Below, piece after piece: positions 26,495 through 34,842 of a stretch of 64,000 nucleotides of DNA. The DNA comes from CAZGMJ01 sp964526785. Lineage in GTDB: Bacteria > Planctomycetota > Phycisphaerae > Sedimentisphaerales > Anaerobacaceae. Positions within the stretch are counted from its first letter, which is position 1. Each line of letters opens with the position of its first letter. The notes under the pieces are model-generated. The model saw only the letters and a program-made list of their open reading frames with translations. It made no database searches and was not told where the DNA came from. Made by a program: the position numbers and the translations under genes. Location of the stretch: contig CAZGMJ010000023.1 in NCBI GenBank assembly GCA_964526785.1, forward strand, positions 1 through 64,000, read 5' to 3'.

Positions 26495-26510
26495 TGCAAG
26501 AGGTATGCCA
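26495..26510 (-). promoter_or_regulatory. sigma-54 promoter before the TPR-fliL operon
   Basis: On the minus strand TGGCATACCTCTTGCA has GG and GC at exact 10-bp spacing. Predicted start about 26484, giving a leader of about 90 nt to the ATG at 26393. The -24 half (TGGCAT) is slightly off consensus. Confidence 0.65.
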
Positions 26511-26664
26511 GCGGGGGGCGGTCAGGCCGAAGTAGGCGAATATTCGCCTTGTGGGGCCATGCGGGGCCTTGAAGGCGATAGACGCGGCGACTATGGTGTC
26601 AGAATTCTATACGGAACGGCGCCGATCCTTACAACCGAAGGGGGGTTAGTCATGGTGTGGAGGT

Positions 26665-28053
26665 CTAAACGCCGGCGACGAGCGGTTCGGCCTGCTCTGC
26701 TTCGGCGGGCTTACGCTCATCTCGCGAGGCGTTCTTCTCGATGTTGTACTGTTTGACTTTTGCGTACAACGTGGCTCGGGTGATACCGAGCAGGGCGGCG
26801 GCGCGCGTCTTCTGCCATCCTGTTTCCTGGAGTGCGCGTGCGATCAATTCCTTCTCAGCGCTGGCGAGGGAAAAGTCTTTGATGCGCTGGCTACGGGATT
26901 GGCTCGATGTATCTCCGCAGTCGGAGGGATCGATTATGATGCTACCAAGGCCGATCTTATCGGTCGATTCAAGAAGGATTGCGCGGTCCACCACGTTGCG
27001 CAATTCCCTGACGTTTCCGGGCCAGCGATGCTCGATTAAGGCTTCCATGGCCAGTTTGGTGACAGATGTGATCTTGCCGCGTTTATGCGGGCAGATGTCG
27101 GAGGTCTTGATGAAGAACTCCGTGAGCAGAGGGATGTCCCTTTTGCGACCAGGAGACGCAAGTGCAGGCATTATTATAGGACTGACATTGATGCGGTAGT
27201 ACAGATCGCGGCGGAAACGGTTTTCCTGCACCTCCTGGAGGAGGTTGCGATTGCTTGATGCAATGATGGTTGCGCGGCAGAAGAGGTCCTTCGTGCCGCC
27301 GACTTTTCGGAACGTCCTTTCCTGGAGGACTCTCAACAGTTTAGCCTGGAGGTCGAGGGGCATTTCGCTGACTTCATCGAGAAAGAGCGTTCCATTGCAG
27401 GCAAGTTCGAGCAGGCCCGTCTTATTAGAACTGGCGCCGGTGAAGGCGCCCTTCTCATGGCCGAACAATTCGCTCTCGAGGAGATTTGCGGTAAGGGCCG
27501 CACAGTTGACTGCTACAAACGGTGCGTGGGGATGACGAAGTTGATGCACGGCCCGGGCGGCAAGTTCCTTGCCCGTTCCTGTTTCACCGGCGACCAGAAC
27601 CGGATTGCATCGGCTGGCGGCGACGAGTTTTATCATCTCGATGGTTTTGCGCATCGCGGTGCTCTTGCCGACCAGGCAGAGGGATGCAGCGAAATCTTCT
27701 GCAAAGAATGTCTCGTCCCTGACATCAGGTGATGAGTCTGGCGGTGTGGGGGTGCTGTCCGGGGGGCTGGTCTTACGAGCGCCGGCGAGTTTGGCGATTA
27801 CCCGGGCATGTTTCTCATGGTCACCGAGAACGACGAGGGCGGCGTGCGAATTGACGCAGACGTGTTCAATGAACTGCTGGGTCCGCTCCGAACCGGTTCG
27901 CCGGTCAAAGAGAACCAGTTCAGGTCGCGTCCGTTTGATGATTTCGTGTGCTTCGGAAATATTGTCGGCGGCATATACTTCTGCGCCGAGAGAGCGAGCA
28001 AGCTTGTGAATGTCCGGCGCTTTGCTCACTGCAACAACTCTGCTCAAACTCAT
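26665..28053 (-). CDS. sigma-54 activator with degenerate receiver
   Basis: 462 residues. The N-terminal 110 residues look receiver-like (IIKRTRPELVLFD with D50) but lack the acidic pair and the conserved lysine, so phosphorylation control is doubtful. The AAA+ domain is intact: Walker A GETGTGKE (156-163), GAFTGA (202-207). A Fis-type helix-turn-helix ends the protein (QKTRAAALLGITRATLYAKV), followed by a short Glu/Ala tail. The start at 28053 is supported by AGGGGG about 5 bp upstream. It is transcribed away from flgD, with a long shared upstream region. FlrA/FleQ-type master activators also have atypical receivers, so that role is possible. Confidence 0.88.
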   Translation of the reverse strand: MSLSRVVAVSKAPDIHKLARSLGAEVYAADNISEAHEIIKRTRPELVLFDRRTGSERTQQFIEHVCVNSHAALVVLGDHEKHARVIAKLAGARKTSPPDSTPTPPDSSPDVRDETFFAEDFAASLCLVGKSTAMRKTIEMIKLVAASRCNPVLVAGETGTGKELAARAVHQLRHPHAPFVAVNCAALTANLLESELFGHEKGAFTGASSNKTGLLELACNGTLFLDEVSEMPLDLQAKLLRVLQERTFRKVGGTKDLFCRATIIASSNRNLLQEVQENRFRRDLYYRINVSPIIMPALASPGRKRDIPLLTEFFIKTSDICPHKRGKITSVTKLAMEALIEHRWPGNVRELRNVVDRAILLESTDKIGLGSIIIDPSDCGDTSSQSRSQRIKDFSLASAEKELIARALQETGWQKTRAAALLGITRATLYAKVKQYNIEKNASRDERKPAEAEQAEPLVAGV

Positions 28054-28311
28054 CTGGCCCCCTATTCGCAGCCCACATAATCGGATCGACAACATGAAAG
28101 CGGTGCCTCGGATCTCACCGCGGCATTATCCCGTCTTTGAAGAACGTCTGTTGCTCTGTTCATCGACCGGGGCGGTCAGATAACTTTAGCCTTTTATGGG
28201 ACGAGCCCATAATGTCACGGCACAATGTCACCAAATAGATATGTGCGTGTGGAGCGCGCGTGTTATCCGGACTTTGCCAAGTTCTGTTTGTTGAGATGGA
28301 TGACCGGTACG

Positions 28312-28449
28312 TTATAGGACGCAGGGTCGTACGATGGTTCGATGTGGTGACATGACGAAAGTGACAGAGTGATGTGGTATTGAAGCAGCCTTATAGGACG
28401 TATACCTGCGGGCTGTATGGATGGTACGATGTGGAGTGGTTATAGGACG
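28312..28449 (+). repeat. three TTATAGGACG direct repeats
   Basis: TTATAGGACG occurs at 28312-28321, 28391-28400 and 28440-28449, spaced 79 and 49 bp start to start. The surrounding bases share GTACGATG and GATGTGG. The copies lie about 240-375 bp before the flgD sigma-54 promoter, within reach of an enhancer-binding protein. Confidence 0.6.
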
Positions 28450-28686
28450 CTATGAACCTATAGCCATCGGCGGGGCAGTCAGTGACGAATGGAATGCTTG
28501 TGACGGATTGATCCGGCGGCTAACGGAATCGGCAGGAATTTCTGGGCTTGAGGAAGAAACTTCGGAGCGACGGGAGGTTTCGTGCTATCAGGTGGAGCGT
28601 ATGGTTTGGCATGATAATTCACGGTTTGCATAAGTGGCTGGCGCCAAATGGTTTGCGTGTTTTATGTCGCCGTCGCACTGTCGCTC

Positions 28687-28702
28687 TGGCACGGCACTTG
28701 CA
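28687..28702 (+). promoter_or_regulatory. sigma-54 promoter of flgD
   Basis: TGGCACGGCACTTGCA matches the -24/-12 consensus at every defined position, with exact spacing. Predicted start about 28713, giving a leader of about 64 nt before the flgD ATG at 28777. It probably serves the long flgD-flgL transcript. Confidence 0.85.
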
Positions 28703-28776
28703 ATGACAAGTTGCCGCGGCCTGCTGTCGGGCCGTCGTGATTGAGCAAGTTGATACGATCGAATGAGGTTGGACAA

Positions 28777-29157
28777 ATGGCATCAGTTTCAGAAGTACAA
28801 TCGGCCAGCAATTTGCAGATGGATTACATGCAATTGCTGACGACGCAGCTGCGACATCAGAATCCTCTCGAACCGATGGACAACAACCAGATGGCGATGC
28901 AGTTGGCGCAATTCTCACAGTTGCAGCAGTTGGAGAATATGAATACGAGCTTCTCCGACGCACTGGCCAATGCGAACCGGACGTATGCGAATTCACTGAT
29001 TGGCAAGAAGGTCTCTTTCGCGGATGGGAATTCGGAAGACGGGGGGATTACGAATGCGGTGGTGGACGGAGTAGTGTACGGAAGCGACGGCGAGATCTTC
29101 CTTATGGCGGGCAATCGGCAGTTTGAACTGGACGACGTACTTGCCGTGGCGAACTGA
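28777..29157 (+). CDS. flgD: hook cap scaffold FlgD, short form
   Basis: 126 residues. The conserved N-terminal FlgD region (LQMDYMQLLTTQLRHQNPLEPMDNNQMAMQLAQFSQL) is intact, and the C-terminus (SLIGKKVSFADGN, GVVYGSDGEIFLMAGNRQFELDDVLAV) is a compact end domain. Enteric FlgD is over 200 residues; short forms of about 130-140 exist, for instance in Bacillus, so this is not obviously broken. FlgD caps the growing hook. The start follows GAGGTTGG; an in-frame TTG 36 bp earlier is less likely. First gene of the flgD-fliD block. Confidence 0.92.
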   Translation: MASVSEVQSASNLQMDYMQLLTTQLRHQNPLEPMDNNQMAMQLAQFSQLQQLENMNTSFSDALANANRTYANSLIGKKVSFADGNSEDGGITNAVVDGVVYGSDGEIFLMAGNRQFELDDVLAVAN

Positions 29158-29187
29158 TCCGCGGATATGCATTAAGGAGACAGACAC

Positions 29188-30876
29188 ATGAGTTTTGCTC
29201 TTGCTTCTGGAGTTACCGGCCTGCAGGCGCATCAGAAGATGCTGGACATCGCGGGTAACAACCTTGCGAACGTGAACACGACTGCGTATAAATCGAGCCG
29301 GATCACGTTTTCCGAGTTGCTCAGTCAGACGATCCAGAAAGCCTCACAGCCGACCAGTTCGCTCGGCGGCACGAATCCCCAGCAGATGGGAAGCGGCGTT
29401 GGAGTGGCGGGCATATCGCCGAACATGGCGCAGGGGAATATTGTCAATACCGGCAATCCGCTGGATATCGCCATGGAGGGCGAGGGGTATTTCGTGTTGA
29501 GTGACGGTTCCCAGAGCGTGTACACGCGAGCCGGAGCATTCGCGGTGGACGCCGACTCGAAGTTGATCGACCCGGCCACGGGATACAAAGTGCAGCGCAT
29601 CGGGCAGGTAGGCGAAAGCGACGGTTTTCAGACCAGCGGCGACAGCGATATCAGCGTTCCCTACGACGTTGCAATGGAAGCCAACGCCACTTCAGAGGTT
29701 GTGATAGCAGGCAATCTCAGCGCCGACAACGAACTGCCGTCGGTTCAGACGAACGTATTGTCGTCGGATATTGCACTGACCACAGGCAGCGGAACGAGTA
29801 ATGCGGCGAGCACCACTCTGCTGACTGCCCTCGACCAGTTCACAGGCGACCCAAGCGGCCTCAGCAGCGCGACGATTACGGTCAGCGGCTACGATCACGA
29901 CGGTACAGCGCTTAGCGACAGCAGTCCGATGAGCGTGACGTCGACGACGACGGTTGCGGATGTTGTCTCGCATATCAACTTGGTTCTGGGCACAGCCGGT
30001 ACGGCTACATTCACCAACGGCAAGCTCAAGGTGACCGACGCGAGCAGCGGGTACAGCAAGTCGGATATGAAACTGACCTTTGCCAACAGCGGCACGGCCG
30101 ATTTGACCATGCCGGGGTACTTCGAGGTGACGACCGTCGGCGGAGAGGAAGTGAAGAATGTCAACATCACCGTATATGACTCACTTGGCGGCTCGCATAC
30201 GCTGTCCGGGGCTTTTGTTCGGACGGATACGGCCAATACGTGGGATATGGTTCTCACTTCGGTAACGGGCAACATCAGCGACATATCCTTCGGCAATCGG
30301 CGAATCGAGGGAATTGAATTCGATTCATCGACGGGGGCCTATACAGGTCTGAACACAACGACGGGCGATACGTCCCAATTCGTTATCACGTTTGCGCACG
30401 ATCCTTCGAGTTCGCAGACCATTGAAATGGATCTCGGCACATCCGGGCAGTTCAACGGTCTGACGCAGTTTGCGGGCAACAGCACTGCCGTGGCCAGAGA
30501 ACAGGATGGTTATGAGGCGGGAAGGCTTTCGACGGTGTCGGTGGATAACGCCGGCACACTGATCGGTGCATTCTCGAACGGCATCAAGAAAGACATTGCG
30601 ACGCTTCAGGTGGCGCTGTTCCAGAACACGGCGGGGCTGGAAAGCGTGGGCAACGGGTACATGGTTCCGTCGGCGAATTCCGGCGAGGCCATCGCCACGC
30701 AGGCGATGACCGGTGGTGCGGGCACGATTCATGGCGGGGCGCTGGAGAAGTCCAACGCGGATGTTGCGAGCGAGTTCGTCAGCATGATCCAGGCACAAAA
30801 CGGCTTTCAGGCCAATGCGCGGACGATCCGAGTGGCCAACGACATTCTTCGTGAACTCAGCGGGCTCATTCGATAA
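29188..30876 (+). CDS. flgE: flagellar hook protein FlgE
   Basis: 562 residues. The N-terminus (ALASGVTGLQAHQKMLDIAGNNLANVNTTAYKSS) is the conserved Flg_bb_rod motif. A long variable middle (about 170-380) carries Ser/Thr/Asp-rich beta-domains, and the C-terminal helix ends in ERxxxANARTIRVANDILRELSGLIR-type sequence. FlgE polymerises outside the cell into the hook after export. The ATG follows AAGGAGA. It lies 30 bp after flgD. Length is typical for hooks with extra surface domains. Confidence 0.95.
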   Translation: MSFALASGVTGLQAHQKMLDIAGNNLANVNTTAYKSSRITFSELLSQTIQKASQPTSSLGGTNPQQMGSGVGVAGISPNMAQGNIVNTGNPLDIAMEGEGYFVLSDGSQSVYTRAGAFAVDADSKLIDPATGYKVQRIGQVGESDGFQTSGDSDISVPYDVAMEANATSEVVIAGNLSADNELPSVQTNVLSSDIALTTGSGTSNAASTTLLTALDQFTGDPSGLSSATITVSGYDHDGTALSDSSPMSVTSTTTVADVVSHINLVLGTAGTATFTNGKLKVTDASSGYSKSDMKLTFANSGTADLTMPGYFEVTTVGGEEVKNVNITVYDSLGGSHTLSGAFVRTDTANTWDMVLTSVTGNISDISFGNRRIEGIEFDSSTGAYTGLNTTTGDTSQFVITFAHDPSSSQTIEMDLGTSGQFNGLTQFAGNSTAVAREQDGYEAGRLSTVSVDNAGTLIGAFSNGIKKDIATLQVALFQNTAGLESVGNGYMVPSANSGEAIATQAMTGGAGTIHGGALEKSNADVASEFVSMIQAQNGFQANARTIRVANDILRELSGLIR

Positions 30877-31015
30877 ACGCTAATTGACATGCTCCGCTCC
30901 GGCCAGCGAGGGGCGCGGCACAACAAGCAGACCATTTGGCATGACGGCAATACAGTGGACAACATGGCATGCGGTTATCACTTCGGCGCTGACCCCGAGT
31001 GAGCGATGGGATGCA

Positions 31016-32254
31016 ATGCGTCAGTTTCCAGAGGGAGGGGAGTTGGGCGATGTGTTCCAGATTGTCGGACTCATTGTCCTGGGGGTGCTTGTCGTTCTAC
31101 TGGTATGGATTCAGTATACACAGGCAAAGAATCGAAAGAAGTCTCATGAGTCCGCGTTTGACAACTGCGCCGAGCAGAGGAGGTTGAGCGATCGAGAGCG
31201 GCACACCCTGATGGTGCTGGCGAAAAAGGCCGGCCTCAAGCGAGCCGAGTCGATTTTTACGATAGCGACGGCGTACGATCGTGGTGTGGAGCGAATGCTG
31301 GCCGAACACGTGCGAGACCAGAATTCGGAAGGGGATCTCGAGCAGTTGAAGATCGAGTTGGCGTTTCTCCGCGAGAAGATGGGATTCAAGGTTCGTGCAT
31401 CGACTTTCTTCTCCCCGGTTGTAGAAACGAAGCTGAGCACACGGCAGATTCCGATCGGCAAGAAGCTGTATATGGTGCCGTCAGGAGATGCACAGGGACA
31501 ACTCATCAAGGCGCGTGTCGCAGAGAACACGGACGATCAACTGATCGTGCGTCTGGGAAAGACGGGCGACATCAGCCCGGGCACGCAATGGGCGGTGCAA
31601 TGCTATTCGGGAGCGAGCATTCTTCAATTCAGCACCTGGGCGGTGACCTGCCACGGCAAAGCCGTAGAGTTGCAGCATACCACGAATGTACAAGTAGCGG
31701 GGCGCAGGCGTTTCCCTCGCGTCTCCGTCCTGAAGCCGGCATTTATTGCGCGGTTTTCCTTTGGGATTACGCCGGTTTGCGAGGTGCCTGCGGACGGCGG
31801 ATCGCAATCTTCGGAGGATATGGATGCGGCCGGTTCTTCTTTGTACGGCACGCATTCGTCCTGGTCGTGGGGGCCACCTCGATTCGTACCGGCGACGGTG
31901 ACTGAACTAGCGGGGCCGGGATTGTGGATTGAGTCGCAACTGTTCGTTGGAATCGGCGAGCGCGTCCTGGTGATACTTGGTCTCGACGACCAGGACGTTC
32001 ACGGCCGGCAGGGGCAGGATGCGCGGACCGGCGGTTGCCCTTCACGTATGCTGGAGGATGTCGGGGTTGTGCGGCACGCCTCGAAGTCGGGCGATAGTTG
32101 GTCGCTTGCTGTAGAGTTGATAGGGCTGAGCGATTCGAATGTGGATGAACTTATTCACATTACCAATGTTGCGGGAATCAAGCAGCGTGCGAGCCTGGAG
32201 GCTGAGGAGGCGAACGATGCATCGATCGATGAGGAAGTGAGGCAGGAGTCCTGA
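31016..32254 (+). CDS. membrane-anchored PilZ/YcgR-like protein
   Basis: 412 residues from this start. A membrane helix at about 10-35 (FQIVGLIVLGVLVVLLVWIQ) is followed by a charged helical region and a YcgR-like N-domain (about 150-235). A PilZ-like region then opens with RRRFPRVSV, the RxxxR c-di-GMP motif. The second motif D/NxSxxG is not clear, the nearest being ELAGPGLWIE. YcgR-type proteins brake motors when c-di-GMP is high. It stands between flgE and flgF, 1 bp before flgF. The start is uncertain: ATG 30941, TTG 30884 and codons near 31040 are alternatives. The fold call is moderate. Confidence 0.65.
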   Translation: MRQFPEGGELGDVFQIVGLIVLGVLVVLLVWIQYTQAKNRKKSHESAFDNCAEQRRLSDRERHTLMVLAKKAGLKRAESIFTIATAYDRGVERMLAEHVRDQNSEGDLEQLKIELAFLREKMGFKVRASTFFSPVVETKLSTRQIPIGKKLYMVPSGDAQGQLIKARVAENTDDQLIVRLGKTGDISPGTQWAVQCYSGASILQFSTWAVTCHGKAVELQHTTNVQVAGRRRFPRVSVLKPAFIARFSFGITPVCEVPADGGSQSSEDMDAAGSSLYGTHSSWSWGPPRFVPATVTELAGPGLWIESQLFVGIGERVLVILGLDDQDVHGRQGQDARTGGCPSRMLEDVGVVRHASKSGDSWSLAVELIGLSDSNVDELIHITNVAGIKQRASLEAEEANDASIDEEVRQES

Positions 32255-32255
32255 G

Positions 32256-32987
32256 ATGTCAGAGTTGACTGAACAAATTGGATCGACGCTGGGCGATTTG
32301 CGGCGCGAATTCGATACTATCGCGCATAATCTGGCGAACGTCAATACGGTGGGGTACAAGCGGAGATACAACACCTTTACCAAGGCGCTGCGGGCGGAGG
32401 GTGTGAGCACGGGCGAGCCGGTCGATGAAGATCAGTATGTCAAGCCCGTCTTTGATTTTTCGCAGGGTACAATGACACAAACGCGGCGTCCGCTGGATAT
32501 TGCACTTGCCAGCAAAGGTTTTTTCGTAATAGAAACGCCCGACGGTCCGCTGTATACGCGAAACGGCATGTTCCACCTTGATAAGGACATGCAGATCGTC
32601 GATACGGAGGGGCGTATCGTTGCAGGCGAGTCCGGGCCGATTGTAATTCCGCCGACTGTGAGTGTGCTGGAGATAGGGGTCGCCAAGGACGGCAACGTCG
32701 CGGCCAAGGGGTTGCCGATCGGGAAGTTCCGACTTGTCGATTTCCCTGAGGACAGAGAGAAACTGGTGCCCGTGGGGCGCAACTGCTGGAAGGCGCCGGA
32801 GGATATCAAGCCGGAGGATGCCGCGGATGTTGTTGTGGAGCAGGGGTTTCAGGAGTCGTCCAACGTTCAGATGGTGGAGGAGTTGGTGGATATGATGATG
32901 GTCAGCAAGTTATATCAGGCGAACATGCAGTTCGTCTCGGTCAAGCGAGATGCCGGCAAGAGTCTGATGACCGTTGCGATGGGATAG
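32256..32987 (+). CDS. flgF: proximal rod protein FlgF
   Basis: 243 residues. The Flg_bb_rod motif lies at about 13-40 (RREFDTIAHNLANVNTVGYKRR), the hook-basal-body core in the middle (RRPLDIALASKGFFVIETPDGPLYTRNGMF), and the C-terminal helix ends SSNVQMVEELVDMMMVSKLYQANMQFVSV. It is assigned FlgF rather than FlgG by position just before a better FlgG and by its shorter length. FlgF is a proximal rod subunit exported by the flagellar system. It starts 1 bp after the PilZ-like gene stop. Confidence 0.9.
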   Translation: MSELTEQIGSTLGDLRREFDTIAHNLANVNTVGYKRRYNTFTKALRAEGVSTGEPVDEDQYVKPVFDFSQGTMTQTRRPLDIALASKGFFVIETPDGPLYTRNGMFHLDKDMQIVDTEGRIVAGESGPIVIPPTVSVLEIGVAKDGNVAAKGLPIGKFRLVDFPEDREKLVPVGRNCWKAPEDIKPEDAADVVVEQGFQESSNVQMVEELVDMMMVSKLYQANMQFVSVKRDAGKSLMTVAMG

Positions 32988-33047
32988 CAGAATGAATCGA
33001 CATGCTCGTCCGGCGGACGGGCACTGATAGGATAAGGAGCGGCAAGG

Positions 33048-33836
33048 ATGTTTAGAGCGTTTTCGACGGCAGCAACGGGCATGGCGGCCCAGCAGACCAT
33101 GGTCGACGTAACGGCCAACAACCTGGCCAATATCAACACGACGGGGTTCAAGCGAAGCCAGGTGAACTTTCAGGACATGCTCTATATAAAGATGCGCGAG
33201 TCCGGCAGCGAAGTCTCTTCGGGGATGAAATCGCCCCACGGCCTGGAAGTCGGCAGCGGAGTCCGTGCCACCTCAACGGTCAAGGTGTTCAATACCGGTG
33301 AACTGGTCAATACGGGGCGTATTCTGGATGTGGCGATATCGGGCGACGGATTCTTTCAGGTAACCATGCCGGACGGCAGCACGAAGTATACGCGTGACGG
33401 CGCGCTCATGAAGGGGCCCAACGGGGAACTGCTGACCTCAAGCGGCTATTACCTTTCGCCCGCTATTACCATTCCGACGGATGCGGCGGCGGTGGATATC
33501 GGTCAGGACGGCGGAGTTAACGTAACGACGGCCGACGGATCGCAGTCCGTTGTGGGGACCATTCTGCTGGCCCGCTTCGCAAATCCATCGGGATTATCCA
33601 ATACGGGCGACAATCTTCTCATGGAAACCGAAGCCAGCGGTACGCCAGTGACGGGGGCACCGAACAGCAACGGGTTCGGGACACTGCAGGGGGGATTCCT
33701 GGAGAAGTCGAACGTGCAAATGATAACGGAACTGGTGAATCTGATAACCGCGCAGCGCGCTTACGAGACGAGTTCCCGGGCGATTCGCGCCGGCGACGAG
33801 ATGCTTCGAAAAGCAATTCAGATAGCGAGGTTCTAA
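33048..33836 (+). CDS. flgG: distal rod protein FlgG
   Basis: 262 residues of typical FlgG length. N-terminal MFRAFSTAATGMAAQQTMVDVTANNLANINTTGFKRSQVNFQDMLY is highly conserved, and the C-terminus has GGFLEKSNVQMITELVNLITAQRAYETSSRAIRAGDEMLRKAIQ, both diagnostic of FlgG. FlgG builds the distal rod that crosses the periplasm. The ATG follows AAGGAGCGGCAAGG. It is followed 14 bp later by flgA. Confidence 0.96.
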   Translation: MFRAFSTAATGMAAQQTMVDVTANNLANINTTGFKRSQVNFQDMLYIKMRESGSEVSSGMKSPHGLEVGSGVRATSTVKVFNTGELVNTGRILDVAISGDGFFQVTMPDGSTKYTRDGALMKGPNGELLTSSGYYLSPAITIPTDAAAVDIGQDGGVNVTTADGSQSVVGTILLARFANPSGLSNTGDNLLMETEASGTPVTGAPNSNGFGTLQGGFLEKSNVQMITELVNLITAQRAYETSSRAIRAGDEMLRKAIQIARF

Positions 33837-33850
33837 TCGGAGCGAGTGAT

Positions 33851-34831
33851 ATGAGCCATAGAGTCTATACTGCCATTCTCATCCTGTGCATATCGACGGC
33901 GCTTCCGGGCGGGGCGGATGAAGAAGGTACATCCTATTCGATAGCGATACATCTGCCGCGTAGAATCGTGATCGACAGCGCGGTGCCCACAGTAGGAGCC
34001 ATCGGCATTGCCCGCGGCGATGAAGCGGTACTGGCAAAGGCGGAGGGGGTTTCTCTGGGCAGGCTGTCGGTTCCGGGTCAGTCTCTGACGGTCAGCCGAA
34101 ATGTGCTGCTCAGTCGCCTGGCTTCCAACGGCATTGCAGCTTCCGAAGTCAAATTGACGGGCGCCAAGGAGGTGGTTATCCGGCAAAGAGGCCGTGTCAT
34201 AGAGGCCGATCGGTTTGTCGAACTGGCCGTGGCCCACCTGAAACAGCATCCGCCGGCCGATTCGATCTGCGAGTGCAGTCTCGTACGAAAACCGGCGGAA
34301 TTGGCGCTGCCGGGGGCGGCCGAGACTGTTCGACTCGTACCTCGCCTGATCGCCGGCAATACCCCCGGTTTGGCGCGTTTGCACATCGATGTTGTTGCCG
34401 ACGGTGTCAAAGTAGGAGAGCGAATCGTTACGTTCCAGCTCAAATACAAGGGACGCAAGTTCGCAGCCAGTGTCGATATTCCGGCCGGTGCAATGCTTAC
34501 CACCGACAATGTGAAGACCGAAGAAACAGTGTCGCGACACCCTGTTTTCCCGGCGTCAGCGACTCCCTACGGCATGGTTGCCAAGCGGAATATTCCGGCA
34601 AATACGACAATCAAGCCCGCGATGATAGGCCCTGTTGAGCCTCCGCTGATTCTCAAACGCAACCAGGCGGTCATGATTCGAATCCAGCGTTTTGGTCTGC
34701 TGGTAACGGCGATGGGAAAGGCTCTGGAAGATGGTCGCCTTAATGAATTCATCAAGGTACAGAATGTCGATTCGGGGCGTATCATCATCGGCAAAGTAAA
34801 GAACGACGGAACCGTCGAACCCACCTTTTAG
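33851..34831 (+). CDS. flgA: P-ring assembly chaperone FlgA
   Basis: 326 residues with a hydrophobic signal peptide (TAILILCISTALPGG) and a C-terminal SAF domain (about 200-320: GRKFAASVDIPAGAMLTTDNV, PYGMVAKRNIPANTTIKPAMI, ending GRIIIGKVKNDGTVEPTF). FlgA assists FlgI assembly into the periplasmic P ring. The middle (about 90-190) is less conserved. It sits between flgG and flgH, a standard order, with 11 bp to flgH. Confidence 0.9.
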   Translation: MSHRVYTAILILCISTALPGGADEEGTSYSIAIHLPRRIVIDSAVPTVGAIGIARGDEAVLAKAEGVSLGRLSVPGQSLTVSRNVLLSRLASNGIAASEVKLTGAKEVVIRQRGRVIEADRFVELAVAHLKQHPPADSICECSLVRKPAELALPGAAETVRLVPRLIAGNTPGLARLHIDVVADGVKVGERIVTFQLKYKGRKFAASVDIPAGAMLTTDNVKTEETVSRHPVFPASATPYGMVAKRNIPANTTIKPAMIGPVEPPLILKRNQAVMIRIQRFGLLVTAMGKALEDGRLNEFIKVQNVDSGRIIIGKVKNDGTVEPTF

Positions 34832-34842
34832 AAGGAGCGAAA

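Larger units (their letters stand above)
28054..28776. other. divergent regulatory region between the sigma-54 activator gene and flgD
   Basis: A 723-bp stretch with no convincing gene. It holds a sigma-54 promoter for flgD (28687-28702), three copies of TTATAGGACG (28312, 28391, 28440) and repeated GTACGATG/GATGTGG words. The promoter of the leftward activator gene was not recognised. A 70-codon plus-strand frame at 28421-28633 looks spurious. Confidence 0.6.

Noticed and set aside
28421..28633. 70-codon plus-strand frame upstream of flgD
   Set aside because: No ribosome-binding site, atypical composition, lies in a regulatory region among repeats.
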